Shown here in pieces: positions 56,533 to 64,000 of a stretch of 64,000 bases of DNA. This stretch comes from Halopolyspora algeriensis (lineage in GTDB: Bacteria; Actinomycetota; Actinomycetes; Mycobacteriales; Pseudonocardiaceae), in the NCBI RefSeq assembly GCF_003337235.1, contig NZ_QPJC01000001.1, positions 586,353 to 650,352 of the forward strand, written 5' to 3'. Position 1 is the stretch's first letter, and each line of letters starts with the position of its first letter. The position numbers were made by a program, and so were the translations under genes. A model generated the notes under the pieces. It was not told where the DNA came from. It did no database searches and saw only the letters and a program-made list of their open reading frames with translations.

Positions 56533-57120
56533 TCAGGCGGGCAGGCCGAAGCCGAGGGCGTAGTTGAGCACCACGGCGAAGGTGAGATACATCAGCCAGA
56601 TGCCGGTGGCCGTGTGTGCCGCGCCGAGTGAGCGCTCGCCGCGGGTGGTGCCGAGGCTGGCGGGGATCTCGCTGACATACACCCAGGTCAGCCCGGTGAA
56701 CAGGATGCCGACGGCCCAGTTGCCGACCGCGTAGAACACGACGGCTCCCAGCACCGACAGGATCACGAACGCCACGGCCATGCCGACGTTGGGCCGGGGA
56801 TCGTGCTGTCGGTAGCGGTTCCAGCCCAGCGCGAGCCAGTGGATCCCGTAGGCCGAGAAGGCCAGCGCCGCCATGTACAGCGGTGCATCGTAGGTGAAGA
56901 CCTGGAACAGGGTCAGCCCGGCGAACAGGAAGATTCCGGTGACGATCTGGCAGACACCGGGCATCCAGATCGCCCAGGTACCGGAGGCGCGGTCGACCGA
57001 CTCGCCTCGTTGCGGGAAGCCGAAAAGCTCCTGCGGACCTCAGATGAGATATCCGGTGCCCAACCCGAAGAACCCCAGGGCCAGCGGCGGGAACATCGAC
57101 TCCGTGAATGCCGGTGGCAT
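56533..57120 (-). pseudogene. GPR1/FUN34/YaaH-like membrane gene interrupted by in-frame UGA
   Basis: From ATG 57118-57120 the frame reads MPPAFTESMFPPLALGFFGL, GTGYLI, then TGA (57040-57042), then continues in the same frame GPQELFGFPQRGESVD and on to the stop at 56533 (about 195 codons). The distal part has five membrane segments (e.g. FAGLTLFQVFTYDAPLYMAA, GAVVFYAVGNWAVGILFTGL). QIVTGIFLFAGLTLF and AYGIHWLALGWNRY recall the acetate/ammonia YaaH family. One TGG-to-TGA change explains it. ATG 56962-56964 could restart a 143-residue protein. Confidence 0.7.
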
Positions 57121-57430
57121 GAGCACACCTACCTTGCTGTTGATCGATACCGGCGACCGTCCACGGGGGTGCCCTCCAACATCGGCATCGACACTCCGCG
57201 GGTAGTGCTGTCCCCGATCAGGTGAGCGGTTCCGTCTGTCCGTCGGTACCGGACCGGCTCGCGAAGCCGGGCCGGGAGGACTCCGGCAGGAAAAGCGGGT
57301 GAAAGCCCTTTCCTCCGCACGGCTCCATTCGGGCTACTTCGGCACATAACCGCTGGTAAGGGCGGTATTCTGCGATGAGAGTGTGCAGTGACGCGCAAGC
57401 GTCGGCTACGGCTGTGCCAAGAGGGACCGA
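57121..57430. promoter_or_regulatory. Divergent spacer before the glycosyltransferase fusion gene
   Basis: About 310 bases between the leftward interrupted membrane gene and the rightward fusion gene. It must hold both promoters. GAGGGACC precedes the ATG at 57431. No small gene or structured element is convincing. Confidence 0.4.
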
Positions 57431-60400
57431 ATGGACGACAGCAGCGGTCGCAACAGGCGGGAGCAGCGGCGGTTGATCGACTGGACCGGGGAACGCTGCG
57501 TGCCGTGGGCCGACAACGCGCAGGCGATCTACGAGCATTACCACCGCTATGCGATGGCGGCCCGGTTCGTCCGGAACAAGCGGGTGCTCGACCTGGCCAG
57601 TGGCGAGGGGTACGGCGCTTCGATGCTGGCCGCCGAAGCCGCCGACGTCGTCGGGGTGGACATCGACACCGACGCCGTCGAGCACGCCGAGCACCACTAC
57701 GGCGGCCGCAACCTGAGCTTTCGCACCGGCTCGATCACCGATCCCGAACTGCTCGCCGAGAGCGGACCGTTCGACGTGATCGTGTGTTTCGAGGCGATCG
57801 AGCACGTCGCCGACCACGCGGCCGTGCTGCGGCTGGTGCGCGCCCGGCTGGCAGGCGGGGGGCTGTTTCTGGTGAGCACCCCCGACACGACGATGTACCA
57901 CGATCGGCAGGGCAACGAGAATCCCTTCCACATCAAGGAACTCGCCGCGCCGCAGTTCGAGTCGCTGCTGGAGGAGTTCTTCCGCCACGTGGCGATGTTG
58001 AAGCAGAACGTCGCGGTCGGTTCGCTGATGACCCCCGCCGACCCCGGTGATCCGGACACCGCCATCGACGGGGTCCGGTTGCAGACCCTGCGCAGGCAGG
58101 ACGCGGGTTCCTGGTCGGTGCACCAGGGGGTGCCGTACACCTACCTGCTGGGGCTGGCTTCGGATCGCCAGTTGCCGCGGCTGCCCGCGGTGGCGGCCCT
58201 GCTCGACGCCGAGCAGGGGCTGGTGCAGCGTACTGCATCGGGTCCCGACGGGGACGTGTCCGAGATCGTCGAACAGCGGGACGCCGCCACCGTCGATATC
58301 GCCCGGCTCAACGAGCTCTGCCGCCGTGAACGGGCCGAGATCGCAGAGCTCGAATCCTCGCTCGCGCGCTCGGAGTCGCTTCGCGCCGACGCCGAGCAGC
58401 GTGTGAACGAAAGCGCGCACGAGCAGGCCCGCCTGCGCCTGGAAATCGACCGGCTCGGTGCCGAGTTGCACGAGGCGCAGGCGACCGGCCGGCGCGACTC
58501 GGCGCGGATGGAGTGGCTGCGCGACACCGTGGCGGACCTGGAGGCACGGGTCGCCGACGCCGAGCAGCGCGCGGCAGGCCCGGTCGCACCTCGGCGTGCC
58601 CTCGACCGGATCGCGCCGCGTGGCACTTTTCGCCGGGTGGTCCGTGCGCTGCTGTTCGGGGGTGGGGGAGGACTTTCGGACTCACCGGAGGGCGGGGAGA
58701 CCGGGCCGCTTCGCGTGCCGCGCAGCGACCATCCGCTGGTCAGTGTGATCCTGCCGGTGCACGGCGAGTGGCCGCACACCCGCCGGTGCCTGCGCTTGCT
58801 CGCCCGGCACCCGGTCTCGGTGCCGTTCGAGGTGATCGTGGTCGACGATGCCTCCGCCGACGGCAGCGCCGAACATCTGGCCGCCTGCGAGGGGGTGCGG
58901 TCGGTACGTACCGAACGCATTCTCGGGTTCGGTGCGGCATGCGATCTCGGTGCCGAGCAGGCACGGGGCGAGTACCTGTTCTTCCTGCACAACGATGCCG
59001 AGGTCACCGAGTCCTGGCTGGACATCCTGGTCGCCACGCTCGAATCCGACGAGTCGATCGGTTTGGTCGGCGCGAAACTCCTCGGCCCCGACGGCCGGAT
59101 GCGGGAATGCGGCAGCGCCGTGTGGTCCGACGGCACCGTTCGGCATCTCGGCCGCGAGGACGATGCCGATGCGCCCGTGTACAACGTGCTGCGCGACGTG
59201 GATTGCTGCTCGAGTGCGGCGCTGCTGGTGCGGGCGGGCCTCTTCCGGCAGCTCGGTGGCTTCGACCCGCGCTACGCACCGGCCTACTACGAGGACGTCG
59301 ATCTCGCTTTCGCAGTGCGTGCGGCGGGGTTTCGGACGGTGGTGCAACCTCGGGCCGCCGTCGTGCACCACGAGGGGACCTCCCACGCCGCCCGCACGGG
59401 CAGGGGGGCGAACAAGCACCGGGAGCTCAACCGTGGAGTGTTCGTCGACAAGTGGGCCGATACCCTCTTCGCCGAACATGTGTCGGAAGGCACGCCGGCC
59501 GGTCTGTGGCTGGCTCGGCAGCGGGGCAGCGGGGGGCATTTCGGCCCGCTGGTGCTGGTCACCGATCAGCGGGTGCCGCACCCGGATGTCGACTCCGGCT
59601 CGGGGCGGATGCGTCACATCCTGGAGCAGCTCGTCGGGCTCGGTTGCCGCGTGGTGTTCCTCCCCGCCGACCGGACGCCCGCGGATTCCTACACCGCCGC
59701 CCTGCAGCAGCTCGGGGTGACGGTACTGCCCGAACCGCACCTGCAGCGGGCCTTTCTCACCGAGGCCGGTTCGCGGATCGATCTGGCCCTGGTGTCACGG
59801 TCGTGGTCGGCCTGGAGCCTGGCGGAGGAGCTGCGGATCTCGGCACCGCGATGCGTGCTCGTCCACGACACCGCCGGGGTGCACTTCCGGCGGCTTCAGC
59901 GGCAGGCGGAACTGGCCGACGCCGAGGGGAATGCCGCGTTCGCGGACGCCTTGCGGCGGGGGGCTTTCGTGTCCCGGCAACGGGAGCTCGGGCTCGTCCA
60001 CGCCTGCGACGTCACGCTCGTGGCGTCCGAAGCCGAGCAGGCTCTGCTGCGCGAATCGGTGCCCGATGCCGATGTCCGCGTGCTGTCCCAGGTGCACGAG
60101 GTGCAGTGCCGATCGCGGTATCCGGGCGGTCGCCGCGATGTCCTGTTCGTGGGCGATTTCGATCACCCGCCGAACATCGACGCCGTCCTGTGGGCGGCTC
60201 GGGACATCATGCCGCTGGTGCGCGAGCGCTGTCCGGAGGCGGTGCTGCATGTCGTGGGCGGCAACCCGACCGCCGAGATACTGCGCCTGGACGGAGACGG
60301 TGTCGAGGTGCACGGCTGGGTGGCCGATCTCGCGCCGCTGTACGACGCCGCCCGGGTGACGGTGGCTCCGCTGCGGTTCGGCACCGGGGTGAAGGGCAAG

Positions 60401-60673
60401 GTCGGCGAGAGCCTCGGAGCGGGGGTGCCCGTGGTCGGGACGGCGCCGGCGATGGAGGGTGTGCACCTCACGCCGGGCGGTGACGTGCTGATCGCCGACG
60501 ATGCGCGCGGACTCGCGGACGGCATCGTGCGGCTGCTCACCGACGACCGGGCGTGGCAACGACTGTCCACATCGGGGCAGGCGGCTGTCGCGGCACAGTT
60601 CGGCCCCGACGTCTCGCGTGCCACCTTGCAGGCTCTTCTCGCCACCGTCGCCACCGCCGGGACCGCACGCTGA
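57431..60673 (+). CDS. Methyltransferase / coiled-coil / GT2 / GT4 fusion protein
   Basis: The 1080-residue protein joins three enzyme domains. Residues 30-270 form a class I SAM methyltransferase ([17 protein letters not shown] at 52-68, [24 protein letters not shown]). Residues about 277-384 are a heptad-rich coiled coil. Residues about 434-657 form a GT-A family 2 glycosyltransferase ([29 protein letters not shown], and HNDAEV, the likely metal motif, near 520). Residues about 706-1080 form a GT-B/family 4-like domain ([53 protein letters not shown]). It probably decorates an envelope polysaccharide or glycan; no transporter or polymerase gene is adjacent. Confidence 0.88.
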   Translation: MDDSSGRNRREQRRLIDWTGERCVPWADNAQAIYEHYHRYAMAARFVRNKRVLDLASGEGYGASMLAAEAADVVGVDIDTDAVEHAEHHYGGRNLSFRTGSITDPELLAESGPFDVIVCFEAIEHVADHAAVLRLVRARLAGGGLFLVSTPDTTMYHDRQGNENPFHIKELAAPQFESLLEEFFRHVAMLKQNVAVGSLMTPADPGDPDTAIDGVRLQTLRRQDAGSWSVHQGVPYTYLLGLASDRQLPRLPAVAALLDAEQGLVQRTASGPDGDVSEIVEQRDAATVDIARLNELCRRERAEIAELESSLARSESLRADAEQRVNESAHEQARLRLEIDRLGAELHEAQATGRRDSARMEWLRDTVADLEARVADAEQRAAGPVAPRRALDRIAPRGTFRRVVRALLFGGGGGLSDSPEGGETGPLRVPRSDHPLVSVILPVHGEWPHTRRCLRLLARHPVSVPFEVIVVDDASADGSAEHLAACEGVRSVRTERILGFGAACDLGAEQARGEYLFFLHNDAEVTESWLDILVATLESDESIGLVGAKLLGPDGRMRECGSAVWSDGTVRHLGREDDADAPVYNVLRDVDCCSSAALLVRAGLFRQLGGFDPRYAPAYYEDVDLAFAVRAAGFRTVVQPRAAVVHHEGTSHAARTGRGANKHRELNRGVFVDKWADTLFAEHVSEGTPAGLWLARQRGSGGHFGPLVLVTDQRVPHPDVDSGSGRMRHILEQLVGLGCRVVFLPADRTPADSYTAALQQLGVTVLPEPHLQRAFLTEAGSRIDLALVSRSWSAWSLAEELRISAPRCVLVHDTAGVHFRRLQRQAELADAEGNAAFADALRRGAFVSRQRELGLVHACDVTLVASEAEQALLRESVPDADVRVLSQVHEVQCRSRYPGGRRDVLFVGDFDHPPNIDAVLWAARDIMPLVRERCPEAVLHVVGGNPTAEILRLDGDGVEVHGWVADLAPLYDAARVTVAPLRFGTGVKGKVGESLGAGVPVVGTAPAMEGVHLTPGGDVLIADDARGLADGIVRLLTDDRAWQRLSTSGQAAVAAQFGPDVSRATLQALLATVATAGTAR

Positions 60674-60765
60674 CGAGATGTCCGGCGGTGCGGGCGCCGT
60701 CCGGTGCACCGGGACGTGTCCGCATGACGCTCCACCCGGCCCGGGTGAGTGGGTATCGTGCGGGT

Positions 60766-61422
60766 ATGGCGTTGTTCGGTAACAAGACCCGCATGATCGA
60801 GGCCGAGGAGGCTTTGCCGGGGCGGTCCACGCCGCTTGCGGTGCCCGAGTTCCACGCGGTGTACGGCGAGCGCCGGATCGTGCCGCCGTTCCCGGAGGGA
60901 ATGTCGACCGTGGTGGTGGGCATGGGCTGCTTCTGGGGAGCCGAGCGCACCTTCTGGCGCACCGAGGGCGTGTGGTCCACCGCCGTGGGATACGCGGGCG
61001 GATACACCCCCAACCCCACCTATGAAGAGGTGTGCACCGGTCTGACCGGGCACGCGGAGGCCGTGCTCGTCGTTTTCGATCCTGCGGTCATCGGCCTTTC
61101 GCAGGTCCTGCGCGTGTTCTGGGAGAACCACGACCCGACTCAGGGTCTGCGGCAGGGCAACGATGTCGGTTCGCAGTACCGGTCGGCCATCTACTACGCC
61201 GACGAGCAGCAGCGGGTGACCGCCGAGGCCAGCCGCGAGCAGTACCAGGCGGCATTGACGACCGCAGGCCACGGCGCGATCACCACGGAGATCGCCCCGC
61301 TGGGTGAGTTCTACTATGCCGAGGGCTACCACCAGCAGTACCTCAGCGACGCGAAGAACCCGCACGGTTACTGCGGGATCGAAGGCACCGGTGTCGCCTG
61401 CCCCACCGGCCTCGCCGTCTGA
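60766..61422 (+). CDS. msrA: Peptide methionine sulfoxide reductase MsrA
   Basis: MsrA repairs oxidised methionine (S-sulfoxide). The 218-residue protein ([20 protein letters not shown]) carries the catalytic [18 protein letters not shown] with the nucleophile Cys. It also has [52 protein letters not shown] and a C-terminal [15 protein letters not shown] with resolving Cys. The N-terminal 45 residues match the longer actinobacterial MsrA type. ATG 60766 was chosen as the start. A dodecin gene follows 104 bases later. Confidence 0.96.
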   Translation: MALFGNKTRMIEAEEALPGRSTPLAVPEFHAVYGERRIVPPFPEGMSTVVVGMGCFWGAERTFWRTEGVWSTAVGYAGGYTPNPTYEEVCTGLTGHAEAVLVVFDPAVIGLSQVLRVFWENHDPTQGLRQGNDVGSQYRSAIYYADEQQRVTAEASREQYQAALTTAGHGAITTEIAPLGEFYYAEGYHQQYLSDAKNPHGYCGIEGTGVACPTGLAV

Positions 61423-61526
61423 ACGACCGGCTGTATCGCTCCGACCACGCGGGCTGCCATCACTCGCACGAGTGGGCCGAGGGTCTCTCGGTTGCGGCCC
61501 GGTGGGGACGACTCGACGATCCGGGT

Positions 61527-61736
61527 ATGGCTGACAACATCTACCGGGTGACCGAGATCGTCGGCACCTCCTCGGAAGGTCTCGACGATGCGATCCGCAG
61601 GGGAGTGGGACGTGCCTCCCAGACACTGCGGGAGGTCGACTGGTTCGAGGTTTCCGAGGTCCGGGGCCACGTCGAGAACGGCAACGTCGCGCATTTCCAG
61701 GTCGGGTTGAAGATCGGCTTCCGACTGGACGAGTGA
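61527..61736 (+). CDS. Dodecin family flavin-binding protein
   Basis: Dodecins are dodecameric proteins that store or buffer flavins (or CoA in some actinobacteria). The 69-residue sequence MADNIYRVTEIVGTSSEGLD, DAIRRGVGRASQTLREVDWF and ARGHVENG-like VRGHVENGNVAHFQVGLKIG matches the family fully, including the flavin-contact Trp in the VDWFEV strand. The start ATG 61527 is clear. A strong terminator follows downstream. Confidence 0.95.
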   Translation: MADNIYRVTEIVGTSSEGLDDAIRRGVGRASQTLREVDWFEVSEVRGHVENGNVAHFQVGLKIGFRLDE

Positions 61737-61791
61737 GAGTGCTCGGTGCCGGGCTTCCCGGCCGCTTTCGTCGTAAGGGCCGCAACAGCGA

Positions 61792-61828
61792 AACGGGCCC
61801 GCCGGAGTACATCTCCGGCGGGCCCGTT
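61792..61828. terminator. Bidirectional hairpin between dodecin and tRNA-Gly
   Basis: AACGGGCCCGCCGGAG (61792-61807) pairs perfectly with CTCCGGCGGGCCCGTT (61813-61828) across a 5-base loop. It lies between the rightward dodecin gene and the leftward tRNA-Gly, so it can end both transcripts. Confidence 0.9.
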
Positions 61829-61833
61829 GTCGG

Positions 61834-61905
61834 AGCGGATGACGGGATTCGAACCCGCGACCCTCAGCTTGGCAAGCTGATGCGCTACCGCTGCGCTACA
61901 TCCGC
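61834..61905 (-). tRNA. tRNA-Gly (anticodon GCC)
   Basis: Reading leftwards: acceptor GCGGATG/CATCCGC with discriminator T, D-arm TAGCGCAGCGGTAGCGC, anticodon loop TTGCCAA (GCC), T-arm GCGGGTTCGAATCCCGT. CCA is not encoded (TCC follows). Length is 72 bases. Confidence 0.96.
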
Positions 61906-62025
61906 ATGTGTTCGCAAGATCCTTCCGGCGACCGTTCGGATTTCCGCTCGGCCCCTTCCGGCTGCTTGTGACAACCACTGTAACCCATCCGCGGTGCCCG
62001 CTTCGACGGGGGTGGGCACCGGTGC

Positions 62026-62436
62026 TCAACTCGGGCGAGAAGGTCCCGCGCGCGTCAGTGTCACCTGGATGAGCACCCGGTTCTCGGCTTTCATGGCGGC
62101 ACGGTAGGCACCCCAGTCCTCGTGTTCGCCCGAGATGCTGCGGTAGTACTCCTCCAGCAGGGGCAACGCCTCCGGGAGTTCGACGATGTGCACGTCCCCC
62201 TCCACCTGGATCCAGGAGCCGAAGAACCGGTCGGGAAGCACGCAGAGCCAGGCGCGGGGGTCACGCCGCAGGTTGCGCACCTTGGCCGTGCCCGCCGAGG
62301 TGCTCACGACGACCCGGCCCGCGCCGTCCACCGTCGCCAGTACCGGTGACATCTGCGGTGTGCCGTCCTCGCGCATGGTGCTCAGCACCGCGTGGTGCTG
62401 TGTGCGCACGGCGGAACGTGCTTCGTCGAGGTTCAT
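62026..62436 (-). CDS. PPOX-class (pyridoxamine 5'-phosphate oxidase-like) flavoprotein
   Basis: A split-barrel flavin/F420-binding protein of 136 residues: MNLDEARSAVRTQHHAVLST, REDGTPQMSPVLATVDGAG, VVVSTSAGTAKVRNLRRDPR and a C-terminal EEYYRSISGEHEDWGAYRAA. The pattern fits PPOX-class F420-dependent enzymes common in actinobacteria. The ATG at 62434-62436 was chosen. It is divergent from the small membrane protein gene. Substrate is unknown. Confidence 0.87.
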   Translation of the reverse strand: MNLDEARSAVRTQHHAVLSTMREDGTPQMSPVLATVDGAGRVVVSTSAGTAKVRNLRRDPRAWLCVLPDRFFGSWIQVEGDVHIVELPEALPLLEEYYRSISGEHEDWGAYRAAMKAENRVLIQVTLTRAGPSRPS

Positions 62437-62668
62437 CCGGGCACCTTTCCGGTGATGGTGTTGTGGTATCGCCGATCCGCAGGTTCGCCACGGTACCGAG
62501 CACCGCGTGCGGACGATATGTGACTCGGTGAGACGGGTGATATCGCCCGCGGGACCGAGGGAGATCGCGGTACGGTGGCCGCACGTTTGATGATCGAACC
62601 GGCCGGACGGCGGCACGGCCGGGCACCCCGACCGATGCGAGTGGCCCGGCCTGGGCAGGGAGGCGGCG

Positions 62669-63106
62669 ATGAACCGGGTGGTGCGTGGCTCCGACGGGCG
62701 GATGTGGAATGTCCGGACCAACATCGAGTGGTCCAATCCGATCGATGTGGACGAGTGGGAGCACGACATCAGCGGTGGCCCCGGCCCGGGCGTGGCCATG
62801 GGGGTGATTCTGCTGTTGCTGTTCGTCGGGTTCGTCGTCTGGACCCCGTCGTCGGTGTACGTCCCGATCCAGCTGGTTGTGGCCCTGGCGCTGATCGTGC
62901 TGTTCTTCCCGCTCCGCTGGCTGGTGCGGCGGCCGTGGACGGTGCTGGCGGAAACGCCCGGGGATTCCGACGAGCGTCCGCCGGAGCGCTGGGTCGGGGT
63001 CGTCCGGGGATTCGTCACCGCCCGGCAGCGGGCCGGCCGCGTGGCCCGCGATATCGAGGTCTACTCCGAACCCGACATGAACGGTCCGCTGCAGCCGGTG
63101 GCGTGA
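62669..63106 (+). CDS. Two-span membrane protein of unknown function
   Basis: A 145-residue protein with a polar N-terminus (MNRVVRGSDGRMWNVRTNIE, containing WSNPIDVDEWEHDISGG), two membrane helices (AMGVILLLLFVGFVVWTPSS and PIQLVVALALIVLFFPLRWL) and a basic/polar C-terminus. The N-terminal WxVRxxIEWSNP pattern recurs in actinobacterial membrane proteins, but I assign no function. AGGGAGGCGGCG precedes ATG 62669. The next gene encodes a histidine kinase. Confidence 0.72.
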   Translation: MNRVVRGSDGRMWNVRTNIEWSNPIDVDEWEHDISGGPGPGVAMGVILLLLFVGFVVWTPSSVYVPIQLVVALALIVLFFPLRWLVRRPWTVLAETPGDSDERPPERWVGVVRGFVTARQRAGRVARDIEVYSEPDMNGPLQPVA

Positions 63107-63247
63107 TGCCGTGCGCACGGCCGAACAGCGTGCGCATTTCCGTTGAGTGGAAGAGTGCTCTGCCGCTCACCGATCATTACGAGCCGCTGAGCTCGACAAG
63201 CGGTGTGCATCCTTGCTTACCGACCGGCTCGTCACGAGTATGGTCGC

Positions 63248-64000
63248 GTGCCCGAGCTGCTGACTGAGCGGACAGTGCTGACCCTGATCGCGGCACTTGG
63301 CGTACTCGGAATGTTCGTCATGCTGTGTCGATCGCGCCGGGTGAGCACGTCGATGGAGGATGCCACGCTGGCCGCGCTGCATCGCGTGACCAGTGCCGCC
63401 CCCTACCTGCGCAGTGGCCTCAACCAGGAGTCGGCGGACAAGACCGCGCCGTATCTGCGCGAGTTGCTGTCCTGCGCCGCGGTGGGAGTGGTCGATGCCG
63501 ACGGAACTCTGCTGACCTGGGACGGGGAGGCCAACCACCACTACGACGACGTGACCACCCCGATCGAGCGCGTACTGCGCAGCGGCAAACGTGAATACGT
63601 CGATCACTCCGATGTGCCCTGTGACCAGCGCCCGTGCCCGATGCGGCACGCGGTGGTGGTGCCGCTGGAAGTCGAGGGACGCAACCGGGGTGCGCTGGTG
63701 GTGATCACCGGTGGCGATCAGAAGCGATTGTTGCGTGCCGCCGAGGAACTCGCCGATCATGTTTCGGCACAACTCGAACTGGCCGAGTTGCAGGAGTCCA
63801 AGGAGAAGCTGGCGCGCGCGGAAGTGCGCGCACTGCGCGCGCAGATCTCTCCCCATTTCATCTACAACGCGTTGAACACGATCTCCTCGCATGTTCGCAC
63901 CGACCCCGAGCAGGCGCGGGAACTGCTGCAGGAGTTCGCCGACTTCACGCGCTACTCGTTCCGCACCACCGGCCTGTACACGACGCTGGCCGAGGAGCTG
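63248..64000 (+). CDS. LytS-type sensor histidine kinase (3' end cut by window edge)
   Basis: This is the start of a LytS/YehU-family kinase. The visible 251 residues (MPELLTERTVLTLIAALGVL) have one weak N-terminal hydrophobic segment and a GAF-like domain (CAAVGVVDADGTLLTWDGEA, RHAVVVPLEVEGRNRGALVV). A helix leads into the H-box with the phosphoacceptor His203 in ALRAQISPHFIYNALNTISS. The start GTG 63248 fits the domain; the frame is open to the edge with no stop. A LytTR-type response regulator usually follows and would lie outside the window. Confidence 0.88.
   Translation, partial: MPELLTERTVLTLIAALGVLGMFVMLCRSRRVSTSMEDATLAALHRVTSAAPYLRSGLNQESADKTAPYLRELLSCAAVGVVDADGTLLTWDGEANHHYDDVTTPIERVLRSGKREYVDHSDVPCDQRPCPMRHAVVVPLEVEGRNRGALVVITGGDQKRLLRAAEELADHVSAQLELAELQESKEKLARAEVRALRAQISPHFIYNALNTISSHVRTDPEQARELLQEFADFTRYSFRTTGLYTTLAEEL

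Noticed and set aside
57040-57042. Selenocysteine at the in-frame UGA
   Set aside because: No SECIS-like hairpin was recognised downstream, the family is not known to use selenocysteine, and a Trp-to-stop change is simpler.

Overview
The window is about 64 kb of a high-GC actinobacterial chromosome centred on the replication origin. Gene order matches the Mycobacterium tuberculosis Rv0001-Rv0020 region: rpmH/dnaA/dnaN/gnd/recF/dciA/gyrB/gyrA/DUF3566/tRNA-Ile/tRNA-Ala/ppiase/PH protein/crgA/pabA/pknB-pknA-pbpA-rodA-pstP-fhaB-fhaA. The DLW-39 micro-protein between the two tRNAs, the class E sortase before pabA, frequent GTG starts and two tandem betaine-type BCCT carriers suggest a member of the Pseudonocardiales, perhaps a salt-tolerant one (Actinopolyspora/Saccharopolyspora-like). 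That placement is inference.

Region 1 (1-14.8 kb), replication core. yidD (cut by the left edge), rnpA and rpmH run leftwards. dnaA, oriC (3.8-4.25 kb, many DnaA boxes beside an AT-rich polypyrimidine/polypurine tract), dnaN, a short-type gnd, recF, dciA, gyrB, gyrA and a DUF3566 membrane protein run rightwards. Extra DnaA boxes lie upstream of dnaA, at the start of dciA, and in an intergenic region near 18.9 kb.

Region 2 (14.5-32.2 kb), tRNAs and cell envelope or division control. tRNA-Ile(GAT), DLW-39 and tRNA-Ala(TGC) are followed by a START-like protein, a Lys-rich membrane protein, cyclophilin, an N-terminally zinc-finger-tagged rhomboid protease, a PH-domain membrane protein, CrgA, sortase E, a tiny membrane protein and PabA. 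The seven-gene fhaA-fhaB-pstP-rodA-pbpA-pknA-pknB operon then runs leftwards with overlapping stop/start codons from fhaB to pknB. It couples Ser/Thr phosphorylation to septal and elongation peptidoglycan synthesis. tRNA-Leu(CAG) and a strong terminator close the region.

Region 3 (32.3-46.3 kb), accessory metabolism and regulation. It holds a CynX-type MFS carrier, an unknown protein, an NAD(P)-binding SDR, a divergent aldonolactone oxidase / PLP racemase-aldolase pair with a TetR gene, and an unusual 1071-residue protein joining a HAD-type domain to a PvcA/DIT1 isocyanide-synthase-like domain. Several very small leftward genes follow, one apparently frameshifted, then an XRE-TPR regulator resembling NsdA with an APH-type kinase.

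Region 4 (46.3-64 kb), osmoadaptation, redox and envelope glycosylation. It holds two tandem BCCT carriers with duplicated leaders, a DUF6474-like protein, a TM0106-type RecB/RNase H nuclease, an aldo/keto reductase, gamma-glutamyltransferase, a GPR1/YaaH-like membrane gene interrupted by UGA, and a 1080-residue methyltransferase / coiled-coil / two-glycosyltransferase fusion. MsrA, dodecin, tRNA-Gly(GCC), a PPOX flavoprotein, a small membrane protein and a LytS-type histidine kinase cut by the right edge complete it.

The items most worth following up are the HAD/isocyanide-synthase fusion, the glycosyltransferase megafusion, the dispersed DnaA-box clusters, the atypical TTA-containing PknA tail and the UGA-interrupted membrane gene.
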